DNA of 64,000 bases from JAUIET01 sp964352475. GTDB lineage: Bacteria; Pseudomonadota; Gammaproteobacteria; Pseudomonadales; JAUIET01. The DNA lies in contig CAYGSL010000003.1 in assembly GCA_964352475.1 (NCBI GenBank), forward strand, positions 62,001-126,000. The letters run 5' to 3'. The notes under the pieces are model-generated. The model was not told the DNA's origin, made no database searches, and saw nothing but the letters and a program-made list of their open reading frames with translations. Below are positions 42,485 through 52,001 of this stretch, in pieces (within the stretch, counting starts at the first letter, position 1; each line of letters begins with the position of its first letter). The position numbers and the translations under genes were made by a program.

Positions 42485-44368
42485 TTATTCTTTAGTTTGC
42501 TGTATAAAATCCAGCCTGTTCAGCAGCAATGCCTGGCCATGCCTGGGTAAAAAACGTACGTTTTGTATGTATTCGCTGGCTTGAGTGCTAAAGTCATTGC
42601 CTTGGGCGCCGGTTACAAATTGAACTTCTGCACTGCCGATCAGCCTGGACGCCTCATGGAAGTCTTCCATTGCGCGTTGCCTACGCTCGGCAAGCATTCG
42701 CTCCGCTTTAGCAAAATATCGCGCGTAGCGCTCCTTGAACATTAGCTCCAGGTTTTCCCTGGGCAGTTCGTTGTCTGCCGCATGTAAGCTTGGTACGAGT
42801 GTTTGAAACTGTTTACCTACGTTAGACACCTTATCGCGCTCATCGAGTAGCTGTTCGCCTTCAAGCATCGTTGCTCTCTCAATATCAGAAATCAGCGACC
42901 GCGCTTGCTTAACAGCGGCTCGCTGTACCTGCAAGTCATGCAGTTGCTGTTTGCGGTTAGCCACAGCAATGCGGGTGACGTCCGAAAGCTCGCGTTTAAG
43001 CGCCGTGCGCTCCCCGGCTCGCATGACGCCAATCGACTGCCACTGGTTTTTGATTCCCAGCATCGCTTCCAATGACACAGATGATGCGGCCTGCCTGCTG
43101 AGACTTGTCATGAGCGCAATTAAGCGGCGCGCTTCGTCGGCGTTACGATCGTATTGCTCGCTTAGCTTTGATTCAATGTTCTTGTAACTGTTCTCAAACA
43201 AACTCTTAACGGGCCGAGTCTGTTCTCGTTCGGTGGGCGCGTGTGCTTGCCACTGTTGCTTCACAACACCTAGCATGGACTCGACACTTTTCCATTCCAT
43301 GCGCTCCCAATCAGAGTCCGCATAAAAATCTCTGAGGGACTCCGCCAATTCTGTACGTTTGGCCAGGTTATCAGCCAGTTTTTTAGCCAGCGCCGCGAAA
43401 TACACGCGACTCGGTTCGAAGGCTTTCTCGCCAGCTGCCGTAAAACTCTGGTCCAGCTGAGTTAAGTAATCGTGATCAGAATTGCTAATTGCCTGCCACT
43501 GTTGTCGCAGCGATTGAACTCGCTTGGCCCTAACTCTTGGGTCCAGTTTTTCGCTGGCAAGCTGTTCCATGGACGCCAGCAGCGTTTCCTTGCGGGCATT
43601 GAGACTGGGTGTTGCCACACCATTGCCGGCTGGCGTATAGGTGGGAATGAATTTTGAGCCTTGCAGCGCCAGCTTATTGGCCTTGGCTGCAGCCGGCAGG
43701 TGAGCATGCAAGGCTTTGGCCGCCGCAGTGACCGCGTTGGGCACTTCGTGCTCGCTCAGCAAACGCGCCGCGTCAAGCCGCAAGCCCAATTCCTTTACCA
43801 GAAACAACTGCCGTTCTGTACCAGCCTTTGCGCACTTTAAAAGATGGTCTTTGAAAGAACCATGTCGCTGCGTTTGGTCAAGGTGAAAACGAATAGCCGC
43901 TCCCAGACGCTGGAACAACTCTTTATCCGCTTTGTAGCTATCTCGTCTCTCAGACAGCAGCTGCCAGTACTTGTCCTGGTCGTGCAGCGTCGTTTGATAT
44001 TCAGTGCGCATGGCCTCTGAATAGCAGCGCTGGCCGTACAGCGCTATCAGAAGTTGCTTCCTGGCAGCAATCAAATCCTGTACAGATTGGAAGGTTTTTG
44101 TATCGGCGGGCAAACTTGCCGCTGGCCGGTTACTTCGATTTGAACGCGGTAACGCTGTTATTTTCTGGCTTGATCTTTGCCGCTCAGATGAATCTGAACG
44201 AGCTGTTACTGGTTTGCGTGTTGATGCTGCCAGCGATTTGCTTGATTTGGCGTTCCCATTCAAATCACTGGCACGTTGCAATTGGCGCTGTATGGCCGAA
44301 TCACGTCCGTGCTGCAGCCCCTGATTTGGCTCAGGCTTGCCGGTACCGTGTGATTGCCGAGATTTCAT
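42485..44368 (-). CDS. DUF349-repeat protein
   Basis: 627 residues, cytoplasmic and highly charged. The second of two nearby ATGs (44368) is used because GGAG sits eight bases before it; from the first ATG it is only two bases. The first 90 residues are basic and low-complexity (Ser/Arg/Lys-rich). Four to five helical repeats follow, each with a W-Q core: SLRQQWQAISN, VKQQWQAHAPT, IKNQWQSIGVM, the DUF349 pattern. No enzyme motif is seen. DUF349 proteins are linked to cell-shape and RNA roles elsewhere, but no role is assigned here. It is first in the DUF349-DUF1538-PII string; a good promoter lies upstream. Confidence 0.83.
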   Translation of the reverse strand: MKSRQSHGTGKPEPNQGLQHGRDSAIQRQLQRASDLNGNAKSSKSLAASTRKPVTARSDSSERQRSSQKITALPRSNRSNRPAASLPADTKTFQSVQDLIAARKQLLIALYGQRCYSEAMRTEYQTTLHDQDKYWQLLSERRDSYKADKELFQRLGAAIRFHLDQTQRHGSFKDHLLKCAKAGTERQLFLVKELGLRLDAARLLSEHEVPNAVTAAAKALHAHLPAAAKANKLALQGSKFIPTYTPAGNGVATPSLNARKETLLASMEQLASEKLDPRVRAKRVQSLRQQWQAISNSDHDYLTQLDQSFTAAGEKAFEPSRVYFAALAKKLADNLAKRTELAESLRDFYADSDWERMEWKSVESMLGVVKQQWQAHAPTEREQTRPVKSLFENSYKNIESKLSEQYDRNADEARRLIALMTSLSRQAASSVSLEAMLGIKNQWQSIGVMRAGERTALKRELSDVTRIAVANRKQQLHDLQVQRAAVKQARSLISDIERATMLEGEQLLDERDKVSNVGKQFQTLVPSLHAADNELPRENLELMFKERYARYFAKAERMLAERRQRAMEDFHEASRLIGSAEVQFVTGAQGNDFSTQASEYIQNVRFLPRHGQALLLNRLDFIQQTKE

Positions 44369-44430
44369 GCACATCGCTCCACCAACTCGTTGCCAGTGGG
44401 TGAATCCCCGAACCGGCTTTATTGATAAGC

Positions 44431-44459
44431 AATTTACCGATTGCTAGCTGATCAAACAA
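44431..44459 (-). promoter_or_regulatory. Promoter upstream of the DUF349 gene
   Basis: On the minus strand TTGTTT (44454-44459), exactly 17 bases, then TAAATT (44431-44436). It is 63 bases before the DUF349 start and would drive DUF349, DUF1538 and the triple PII gene. Confidence 0.5.
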
Positions 44460-44512
44460 TAAGCAGCAAAAACAATTAGATAAGTGGCAATAAATAGCGC
44501 CTTCCATCGGCC

Positions 44513-45493
44513 TCAAATCGCCGTTGGTCGTGCACAAATGTCATCAAGGAAGTCCAGCAAGCAGCGATTAACCGCGTCCGAGCATTCCAGTTGCACCAGG
44601 TGTCCAGCGCCAGGGATCATCTCCACGCGACGTAAATCCGGGAACTGCGCACGCATCAGCGATATCGGATCATCGCCGTGGAAATGCTCCAGATCCACGT
44701 CATATTCACTGCCAATAAAGTAAGCGGGTATCGTGCTGTGCAAACCTTCAAAGGCTTTACGCTGCTGCCACTTCAAGTCCATTGACCGATACCAATTCAA
44801 ACCTCCGGTAAATCCGGAGCTGCTATAGGCTTCTACATAATGTTCGAAGTCTTCTAAAGACAACCACGACCAGGGCAACGCTGGCGCTTCAGGTAAAGCC
44901 TGCAGGTAGGTAATACCGGGCGGATGCGCCATTACCTTGCCGAAATCATAGTCGCCGCTTAAGGCGAAGAACACCTTCTGCAAAAATTCCCTGGGCGCTG
45001 CATCAAGATCTGTGTCTGCTGGTCCGACCGGTCGGAAGTACTCTATGTGCAGGAAATGCTGTTTGGCCATTGCTGCGTACTCGGTCAGCGGTGGCACCTG
45101 GGGGTTATGCGGTGCGGCGGGATTTTCCAATCCGATAATCGCCCGCACCTTCTCAGGTGCTTGCAAAGCAAGGTCATACACCGCAAACGCACCAAAATCC
45201 AGGCCTGCAAAGATTGCCTGCTCACATTGCAAGTGTTGCAGCAAGCCAAGCAAATCAGCCGTGATCGCATCGACGCCATATTGCCCGGCATCAACTGGCG
45301 CATCGGTTTTGCCCATGCCACGCATATCTGGCGCCACAACTCTGAAGCCCGCCTCGGCTAACACCGGAATTTGCCGCGCCCAACTGTACCAGGTATGCGG
45401 AAAACCATGGCAGAGCACGACCAGAGGTCCGCTGCCTTGCTCCACATAATGCATTGAAATGCCGTTTATTGTTGCCTGATGGTGGGTAAGCAC
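44513..45493 (-). CDS. Alpha/beta hydrolase, epoxide-hydrolase-like
   Basis: 326 residues of the soluble epoxide hydrolase / haloalkane dehalogenase branch. Oxyanion motif HGFPHTWYSW near the N-terminus, nucleophile elbow AGLDFGAF (Asp nucleophile; usual form G-H-D-W-G), a cap domain with two tyrosines, and the base His in PGAGHLVQLE near the C-terminus. The GTG start has GGAA upstream. Substrate unknown. It is the last gene in the minus-strand cyclase/HD/aldehyde-dehydrogenase/MFS run, 20 bases after the MFS gene. Confidence 0.87.
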   Translation of the reverse strand: MLTHHQATINGISMHYVEQGSGPLVVLCHGFPHTWYSWARQIPVLAEAGFRVVAPDMRGMGKTDAPVDAGQYGVDAITADLLGLLQHLQCEQAIFAGLDFGAFAVYDLALQAPEKVRAIIGLENPAAPHNPQVPPLTEYAAMAKQHFLHIEYFRPVGPADTDLDAAPREFLQKVFFALSGDYDFGKVMAHPPGITYLQALPEAPALPWSWLSLEDFEHYVEAYSSSGFTGGLNWYRSMDLKWQQRKAFEGLHSTIPAYFIGSEYDVDLEHFHGDDPISLMRAQFPDLRRVEMIPGAGHLVQLECSDAVNRCLLDFLDDICARPTAI

Positions 45494-45513
45494 AGTCTGG
45501 ATTTCCGAATCAA

Positions 45514-46917
45514 TTATTTATAGGCTCGATAGGCTAGCACACTCGCTGTTGCGGCGGCCATCATCGCAAACAGGAAGGACAGTGTGACCACACTGCCTAG
45601 CTGCGAATAATTTGACGGGCTGATATCCGCATTGCCTATGAACACCACCATCAATAGCATCACAATAGCAGTGCCAAGCATGTTGCCTAGATATCTCGCC
45701 AGATTAAGTATGGCGGTTGCAGCACTGAGTCGCTGCGGGTTTACCGATCCCAAAGCAGCATTATTGTTAGGGGTAGTAAACAAACCCATGCCAACACCAT
45801 TCAGTACCATGGCTGCCACAATGATCCATAGTGAGCTCTGCTCATCCACGAACGCCAGAATCGCAAAACCGACAGCGACCAAACCACAACCCAGACACAC
45901 CAGCGCCCGATCAGACACATTTGGGCTAAGCCTTCCCACCAGTAAACTCACAGCGGCTATGGTCAAGGTCTGCAGTAAAATAATCAAGCCGGCTTGTGAG
46001 GGCGTGAGCGAAAATAGAAATTGTAAAAACAGGCTCATCAGAAACACCATCGTGTAGTTTCCGGCGTAGACAAAAAATGCAGAGCTTAATGAGCTAAGAA
46101 ACACTGAATTTCCGCGAATGGACTGCCAACGAATCAGCGGTGTCGGTGATCGTTTCAAATGCTGCACAAACAGCCAGGCAGCCAGCAATGCCACCACCAA
46201 TAGACCTAACGGAACCATTATTGTTTGAAGCTGAGAATTCAGTTTTGCTGACTCAGCAATGGAGAAAACTGCAGCACTCAACGCTACGCCAAGAATTGCC
46301 ACGCCAAGCCAGTCAACCGGCATCGGCTCCTCACTTTTCCATTCCGACTTCAGGTAACGCAACACCAGCAATACACATATAAGTGAAACAGGCACCTGCG
46401 CCACGAACACACTGCGCCAGCCAAAATATTCAGTGAGAAATCCACCAGCAACCGGACCAAAAGACAAGCCTAGATAAATAGACGAAGCGGCCAGTGCCAA
46501 CGCAGCCGGGCGCTCTTTTTCCTGGTAAATGCTGGCGATGATGGCCATGCCAGTGGCGTGCAACATCGCAGTTGAAATGCCTTGTAGTGCGCGGCAGAAA
46601 ATCACCCATTCAATATTCTCGGCAAAGCCGGCCAACAGGTTGCCAACACCAAATAGAATCATTCCGGCCAGGTAGACTTTTTTACGGCCTACCGAATCCG
46701 CGTAACGCCCCATCGGTAAAATAAAAATTGCATTGACCAGCAAAAACGCCATTGGGATCCAGCTGAGCATGGTCGCGCTGGGGCGTAATTCTCTGGCGAT
46801 ATCAGGAATGGCAATTTGGATAGAAGACAGCGTCATTGCAGACTGTGCACTGCCCAGGCAAACCACAATCAACGCGATGCGCTTGGCTGTTTGTGAACGC
46901 TGCTCGTTTAACTCCAT
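45514..46917 (-). CDS. MFS transporter, DHA2 (EmrB/QacA-like)
   Basis: 467 residues with about 14 hydrophobic helices. Signature motif A (PMGRYADSVGRKKVY) is near residue 70 and the antiporter motif C-like GPVAGGFLTEYFGWR near residue 155; both mark the drug:H+ antiporter-2 family. Likely exports a toxic or surplus hydrophobic compound; substrate not determinable. The gap of 102 bases to the upstream hydrolase/dehydrogenase pair contains no clear promoter. Confidence 0.88.
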   Translation of the reverse strand: MELNEQRSQTAKRIALIVVCLGSAQSAMTLSSIQIAIPDIARELRPSATMLSWIPMAFLLVNAIFILPMGRYADSVGRKKVYLAGMILFGVGNLLAGFAENIEWVIFCRALQGISTAMLHATGMAIIASIYQEKERPAALALAASSIYLGLSFGPVAGGFLTEYFGWRSVFVAQVPVSLICVLLVLRYLKSEWKSEEPMPVDWLGVAILGVALSAAVFSIAESAKLNSQLQTIMVPLGLLVVALLAAWLFVQHLKRSPTPLIRWQSIRGNSVFLSSLSSAFFVYAGNYTMVFLMSLFLQFLFSLTPSQAGLIILLQTLTIAAVSLLVGRLSPNVSDRALVCLGCGLVAVGFAILAFVDEQSSLWIIVAAMVLNGVGMGLFTTPNNNAALGSVNPQRLSAATAILNLARYLGNMLGTAIVMLLMVVFIGNADISPSNYSQLGSVVTLSFLFAMMAAATASVLAYRAYK

Positions 46918-47019
46918 CCTATTCCATACGTTACTTCCAGGTAACGGCGTTGCATAAGCTTACTCAAAAATGCCGACCCGACTTACCGGTCAGATCAACT
47001 ACCGGGCGAAACCCTGAAG

Positions 47020-48123
47020 TCAGAGCAAATCTGCAAGCGGGTTTTCTGACCAGGGTGATTCAAAGAAGCTATCGAGCAATGCCGAAGGAACCTCCGCGAG
47101 GCTATTGAATTGCCACTGTGGATTCCGGTCTTTGTCTATGAGCAAGGCGCGCACACCCTCCGCAAATTCCGGATGGCGAACAATATTTGTTCCTAACAGA
47201 AGCTCACTATTAAACACCTCGGCAAGATTCATTTCCCTGGATATTTCAAGCTGCCGATCTATCCATAACAAGGCCAGCGGAGAGCCATGCAGTATCCCGT
47301 CGCGCGCTTTGGATAGCCATTTATCGTCTGTCTCAAGCTCAAGGAAATTTTGATACAAAGCCTGCGAATCACCGGCACACAATGCATTTATGTCAGCTAC
47401 ACGCGACTCGATGAAACCAGCATCGGCGTTGCACCCAGCTGTTCCTGCTAACTCACGCAGGACCTGCATAGCCAGCTCGCCATTAGCAGACGAATCAACC
47501 TGCCATTCCACACTCGCCATGGCATCCAGCACGGCCTGCTTACTTTCGTGCGGTAACATTACGTCAGCGAAGCCCGCATAAAGACCATCGTTGCCATTGA
47601 AGTTGGCCGCCGTTAGCCCCAGAAATCGACCGATATTGCCCGGCATTCGATTCAGAAAATAGCTACCGCCTACATCTGGAAACAGTGCAATTGTAATTTC
47701 GGGCATGGCAAATCGGGTTCGCTCAGTGACAACCTTATGACTGCAGCCGGCGAATATACCCAGGCCACCGCCCATAACAATGCCATGCCCCCAAACGATG
47801 AGTGGCTTACTGTATTGATGCAGTGAAAAATTCATGCGGTATTCGCGCGCGAAGAATTCTTCCGCATATTCACAGGGACCACCGGGTGTCTCTATCGCAG
47901 AGCGATACAGTGCCTGTACATCGCCGCCTGCACAAAACGCTTTTTCACCGCTGGCTTGAATGAAAACCGCTTTTACGTCGTCATCATTAGCCCAGTTATC
48001 CAACGCGGTTTGCAACTGGTCAACCATATCCAGCGTCAATGAATTTAGCGTTGCCGGGGCATCCAGCGTGAGCATGCCTAGGCTGCCTTCGCGTTGAGCA
48101 ATCACTCTTGCCTGTTCACCCAT
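47020..48123 (-). CDS. Enoyl-CoA hydratase/3-hydroxyisobutyryl-CoA hydrolase family protein
   Basis: 367 residues of the crotonase-fold HIBYL-CoA hydrolase type (ECH_2). EKAFCAGGDVQAL and GIVMGGGLGIFAGCSH form the oxyanion hole; MPEITIALFPDVGGSYFLNR carries the catalytic Glu/Asp region. In valine degradation this enzyme frees 3-hydroxyisobutyrate for MmsB (30765-31658). It is 11 bases downstream of a CoA-acylating aldehyde dehydrogenase, so the pair may act in another CoA pathway. Either reading is possible; the family is secure. Confidence 0.87.
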   Translation of the reverse strand: MGEQARVIAQREGSLGMLTLDAPATLNSLTLDMVDQLQTALDNWANDDDVKAVFIQASGEKAFCAGGDVQALYRSAIETPGGPCEYAEEFFAREYRMNFSLHQYSKPLIVWGHGIVMGGGLGIFAGCSHKVVTERTRFAMPEITIALFPDVGGSYFLNRMPGNIGRFLGLTAANFNGNDGLYAGFADVMLPHESKQAVLDAMASVEWQVDSSANGELAMQVLRELAGTAGCNADAGFIESRVADINALCAGDSQALYQNFLELETDDKWLSKARDGILHGSPLALLWIDRQLEISREMNLAEVFNSELLLGTNIVRHPEFAEGVRALLIDKDRNPQWQFNSLAEVPSALLDSFFESPWSENPLADLL

Positions 48124-48134
48124 AAATACGAGTC

Positions 48135-49562
48135 CTATGAAACTTTGCCAATAACACTGGCAAACAATTCCTCGTCGGGTGGCAAAACCTTGGGAACTGC
48201 CAAAGGCTTGGCAATCCAGGTAACATTGATAAGATTACGCCAGTTAATATTGTCATTGGTTGAATTACCACCCCAGGTTCCGCAGCCTAGCGAAAAAGTC
48301 TGGCGCAAACCATTCCATAAATTACCGCTGTTTGATGGTGCTTGCGGCTGATTTACTATCACTCTTGAGGTTTTGGTACCCATGCCCAGCTTCAGAATAT
48401 TTTCCTCGCTTTTACTGTAGATACCACAACTGTGCCCCATGCCTTGATAGGCCTGGATTTCATTGGTAAGAGCCACAGCAGCGTCTATATCCTTAACCTT
48501 GTAGAACGCCATGATAGTTGACAGTTTTTCGCCAGAGTATGGGTGCTCCGGGCCAGTACCGGTTTCAGGCATGATAATAAACAGTCTATCGTCTGGTATA
48601 TCAACACCAGCCATGCCGCACAAAACCTGTGGCGTTTTTACGACAGCATTGGTATTCAAGTGACCGTCTTCCCAGAGCACGGCGGCGATCTTTTTATAGT
48701 CGTCCTGATTGGCGAGGTAACCGCCCTGAGCAATCAGCTTCGCAAGTAGTTCGTCGTAAATTGCTTCCACAGCAATCACCGAATTATCTGAGGAACACGA
48801 AGCAGCCAGATCCAGAGTTTTGGAAATCCGAATCTTCTCGGCGGCATCATCAATATCGGCTGTCTCGTCAACCGTAATCACGGCGTTTCCGGCGCCAACA
48901 CCCAGGGCTGGCGTTCCGCTTGAGTAAGCCGCTCTGACCATACCCGGTCCACCGGTTGCCAAAATCAGGTCGCACTGCGCCATTAGCTGCTCGGTGCTCT
49001 CCAGCGTTGGGGTATCAATTCCGATCACGATATCTGCAGGCGCACCCATGTCTTCGATAGCTGCACGCATTCGGTCTACGATCATTTTGTTAGTCAGCTT
49101 GGCGCGCGGGTGTGGCGCGATAATAATTGAATTCCTGCCTTTCACGGCATTAATGGACTTGATTACCGGCGTGGCTTCCGGGTTAGTAGAAGGCGACAGC
49201 GCACCAATCACACCCACGGGCTTGGCGATTTTAATAATGTTTCTCTCAGTGTCTTCCTCTATCACGCCTACGGATTTATCGTTAACGATGTCCATCAGCG
49301 AAGCTCTTGTCTTGATCGCGATTTTCGCAAACTTGCCGTTGTAATCACCAAGCTGAGTTTCATCCAGCGTGTGTTGAGCAATTTCCTCAGCGACACCGGG
49401 CTGGCAGCAAGACCAAACCATGGCCGTAATCAATTGATCAATCTGTTCTTGTGAGTAGTCTGCAATTTGCGCCTGGGCGGCTCTGGAGCGTTCAACGAGT
49501 TCTGCGATATGTATTTCAGCATGGTCTTCGTGATGTTTTTCAAGCGGGTTGTATTCAGACAT
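48135..49562 (-). CDS. CoA-acylating aldehyde dehydrogenase (SauS/EutE-like)
   Basis: Start ATG 49562 (MSEYNPLEKHHEDHAE) gives 475 residues; an earlier frame start 24 bases upstream is not needed. This is an aldehyde dehydrogenase of the AdhE/EutE type that converts an aldehyde, NAD(P) and CoA to an acyl-CoA. Catalytic Cys256 is in LDLAASCSSDNSVIA, with the NAD-binding GGPGMVRAAYSSGTPALGVGAG just before it. Overall pattern resembles the acylating sulfoacetaldehyde dehydrogenase SauS more than EutE, but substrate cannot be fixed. No microcompartment genes are nearby. Directly upstream of the crotonase-fold gene. Confidence 0.85.
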   Translation of the reverse strand: MSEYNPLEKHHEDHAEIHIAELVERSRAAQAQIADYSQEQIDQLITAMVWSCCQPGVAEEIAQHTLDETQLGDYNGKFAKIAIKTRASLMDIVNDKSVGVIEEDTERNIIKIAKPVGVIGALSPSTNPEATPVIKSINAVKGRNSIIIAPHPRAKLTNKMIVDRMRAAIEDMGAPADIVIGIDTPTLESTEQLMAQCDLILATGGPGMVRAAYSSGTPALGVGAGNAVITVDETADIDDAAEKIRISKTLDLAASCSSDNSVIAVEAIYDELLAKLIAQGGYLANQDDYKKIAAVLWEDGHLNTNAVVKTPQVLCGMAGVDIPDDRLFIIMPETGTGPEHPYSGEKLSTIMAFYKVKDIDAAVALTNEIQAYQGMGHSCGIYSKSEENILKLGMGTKTSRVIVNQPQAPSNSGNLWNGLRQTFSLGCGTWGGNSTNDNINWRNLINVTWIAKPLAVPKVLPPDEELFASVIGKVS

Positions 49563-49661
49563 GGGCTTCTCGGTTTTTAATAGCAAGAGGTGACAGCCCG
49601 GTATGATAGCAGGCTGAAAGCGAGGTGAATATAATGTTGCTGAGCTTAGGGCTTGAGTAGC

Positions 49662-50561
49662 TTAGCCGAGTCCGGCGACTAGCTCGGCGTCCGACTGCGT
49701 TAACAGCCGCTCCAGCCTGCGCCGATTGGCGTGAAGCGCCTTCATGTATGGGTTTTCGCCATCAAAGTGCGCTTCTACATAGCGATAGCGGCCAGCAAAA
49801 TACCCATCCAGACGATCTTCCACAATTGATTGCATGAAATGCGGTGTTTTGCGCAATAACTCCTCCGCAGAGGAATAGATTACTTCAACCTCTCCTTGCT
49901 CGTTAACGCATTGTGTAACACCGGCAATCTCAAATTCATTGTATAGATTCTGGTAACATTTTTTCAGATAGGCATCATCCGCCATCTGCGCAATCACATC
50001 AGCAGTGCCAACCAGTGCGCCAATCACATGATGTCTATGATCCTGCAGGGCAATATGTTCGGGGCTTAGCTCGTAACCGGTGAAGTGCACAATTCGCGTT
50101 GCTAGATCAACATGGTGTCCAAGCCCAATCGTTGGCAAATACTCTGCCATAAATTGTGCACTGCGGGTTACATGCACTTTGGTGTATTCCGCCCCATGGC
50201 TATGCGTGCGGTCAGCGACGCGCCGGATGTATCCGGAATCGTGAAACAGTGCAACGATGATCCCCAGCAAACTCAGCTCTGCGCCAAGCTTTTGCTCCGA
50301 TTTATGTTCCTGCTCATAACCATCTGCCAGTCGCGCGAACGCCAGGGTCACATCAAGCACATGTTGCAAATCATGGTAATCGGTTTCACAGGGGTGGTAG
50401 CCAGGGTATTTGCCGCGATAGAGGCGCGCAAGATCGGCAAACAAGCGATCGAGAACTCTGAACGGTCGGCCGGGATATCGTGCCTCCATAATGCCTTTAA
50501 CGGCGTTCAGAACACTCTCCGGATTTGCAACATTAACGCTATTGGTTACATCTTTTGGCAC
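49662..50561 (-). CDS. HD-domain phosphohydrolase/phosphodiesterase-like protein
   Basis: 299 residues. Metal ligands of an HD domain are visible: YHDLQHVLDV (His), ALFHDSGYI (His-Asp), TRSAQFMAEYLP-adjacent histidines (THSHGAEYTKVH), and GTADVIAQMAD (final Asp). The order and spacing look like the eukaryotic-type cyclic-nucleotide phosphodiesterase fold rather than the HD-GYP class. GTG start with AAAGAG eight bases before it. It begins 29 bases after the cyclase-like gene. Degrading a cyclic nucleotide is the natural inference; a dNTPase-type activity cannot be excluded. Confidence 0.83.
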   Translation of the reverse strand: MPKDVTNSVNVANPESVLNAVKGIMEARYPGRPFRVLDRLFADLARLYRGKYPGYHPCETDYHDLQHVLDVTLAFARLADGYEQEHKSEQKLGAELSLLGIIVALFHDSGYIRRVADRTHSHGAEYTKVHVTRSAQFMAEYLPTIGLGHHVDLATRIVHFTGYELSPEHIALQDHRHHVIGALVGTADVIAQMADDAYLKKCYQNLYNEFEIAGVTQCVNEQGEVEVIYSSAEELLRKTPHFMQSIVEDRLDGYFAGRYRYVEAHFDGENPYMKALHANRRRLERLLTQSDAELVAGLG

Positions 50562-50590
50562 TGGCAGACTCTTTTATTCGCCTGCCGAGT

Positions 50591-51892
50591 TTACCGTTCT
50601 TCAGTAATATCAGGGCTTTGGCGGCTCTTTGGGTAAAGTGTAGTGATCGCTTTTTCATCAGCAAGCGACTTCCCCTGAGAACGTGAACTGCGTGGCAAAT
50701 AGTAGTCTTGAAGCCCCATTATTATGGTTTTTGAGTTCTTGATATGGATATTGCAGCGTAAATTGTAGGCGTATCGACTTCGACCGTGCTTGTCGGTAAT
50801 TTTGAATCGCCGCGCCACTTGCCCCGCTGAAATACCCGTTTCACCAGTAAGGTAAGCATGGATTGCTACCACTTCCTCGTCAGACAGAACCAGGCCTTTA
50901 AAGCCCTCCAGATTACGGGTTACGCGCTCCAGAAACTTCTGAGCATCTACATCGATAAGGTATGCACCATCACGATTTGAGGTGGGAATCTGCGCTTTAA
51001 AGTCGCCAACAAATATTTGACCAGCCTGAGCCAGGTCGAGCATTCTGGCCAACTCGATGGTCACTTCACCCACTATGTAACTGTTCATCGTCGGGTTTAA
51101 AGCTTCAGCCTGATAAAACTCGTAGTGACTGCCAACGTGAAATCCGGTGCGAATAACCGGTACTGTACTACCCACCGATTTACGCCTTGCAATGGCATTA
51201 TCGGCGATTGAAAGCAGCATGAATTGAAATAGATGAATCGTGCTGATGGCCTCAACAGAGCGAGCCCACACATAAAAACCATCGCCTGTGGTTGTACGCC
51301 GGAAGTCGATATCAATACCCATTTGCTGCAGTTTGTTGTAGGCACTGTTCAGCGAATACGAAAGACTGGTCAATTGACTTGTTTGTTCAAACGGAGAAAA
51401 CAGCGTGAAATCGACAATATCAAACAACAGCACCGCCCGACTGGGAACAAAACTGATGCTGTGGCGCTTAACAATATCCTCAACCTGACTGACGATGTGC
51501 GGTTCTTCCGACAGGGGGATGGGCAACTTTAGGGATGTGCGCTGAAGTTCCAGCCGTTGTTCTGCACGCTTGAATTCGTCTTGCTTCATCAAGCGACTAT
51601 TGCTTATAAGCTCTCGCACATAATCTCTGTTTTCCTCAGCGCGGATATTAGCTCTGTCTGCATTGTCGGCTTCATCCGGCGTGGCCGCATAGGCCCCCAA
51701 AAAATAATGGGGCGCCATTAATAAATCGATACCAGAACGACAAGGTGCCCAACACAAAACGATATTCTGACCAAGAGCCCAACGTTCGTGAATTGCCTTT
51801 TCCAGGAAGCGCAGATTGCCCTGTTGCGCGTGCCCGCGGCCGGTATTATTCGACAGCAAGCTTTTCGGGAGAACGACTTCTTGTTTCGGCAT
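50591..51892 (-). CDS. Divergent class III nucleotide-cyclase homologue
   Basis: 433 residues from ATG 51892 (a TTG three bases earlier is not preferred), no membrane segment or signal peptide. A cyclase-like domain lies at about 150-300: first metal Asp (D158) in LLFDIVDFT, second (D204) in TTTGDGFYVW. Changes from active enzymes: the purine-contacting Lys four positions before the second Asp is Thr, and the helix normally VNxAAR reads TIELARML, keeping the Arg but lacking the Asn. So the enzyme may be altered in substrate or inactive. The N-terminal 130 residues (with IVLCWAPCRSG) and the C-terminal 120 are unrecognised. HD-domain partner gene follows. Confidence 0.8.
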   Translation of the reverse strand: MPKQEVVLPKSLLSNNTGRGHAQQGNLRFLEKAIHERWALGQNIVLCWAPCRSGIDLLMAPHYFLGAYAATPDEADNADRANIRAEENRDYVRELISNSRLMKQDEFKRAEQRLELQRTSLKLPIPLSEEPHIVSQVEDIVKRHSISFVPSRAVLLFDIVDFTLFSPFEQTSQLTSLSYSLNSAYNKLQQMGIDIDFRRTTTGDGFYVWARSVEAISTIHLFQFMLLSIADNAIARRKSVGSTVPVIRTGFHVGSHYEFYQAEALNPTMNSYIVGEVTIELARMLDLAQAGQIFVGDFKAQIPTSNRDGAYLIDVDAQKFLERVTRNLEGFKGLVLSDEEVVAIHAYLTGETGISAGQVARRFKITDKHGRSRYAYNLRCNIHIKNSKTIIMGLQDYYLPRSSRSQGKSLADEKAITTLYPKSRQSPDITEER

Positions 51893-52001
51893 CAAGCGAT
51901 TCTTTATTATTCTGTTTTATTGAAAACCATGCGGGTAACCTCGTTCAGAGGCTCCCTACAGTGTAGCCTAGTGCACAGACCACGTCGCACCTTGGCAGCC
52001 T

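Noticed and set aside
51893..51895. TTG three bases upstream as start of the cyclase-like gene
   Set aside because: ATG at 51892 is directly adjacent in frame and a stronger start codon; no SD favours the TTG.
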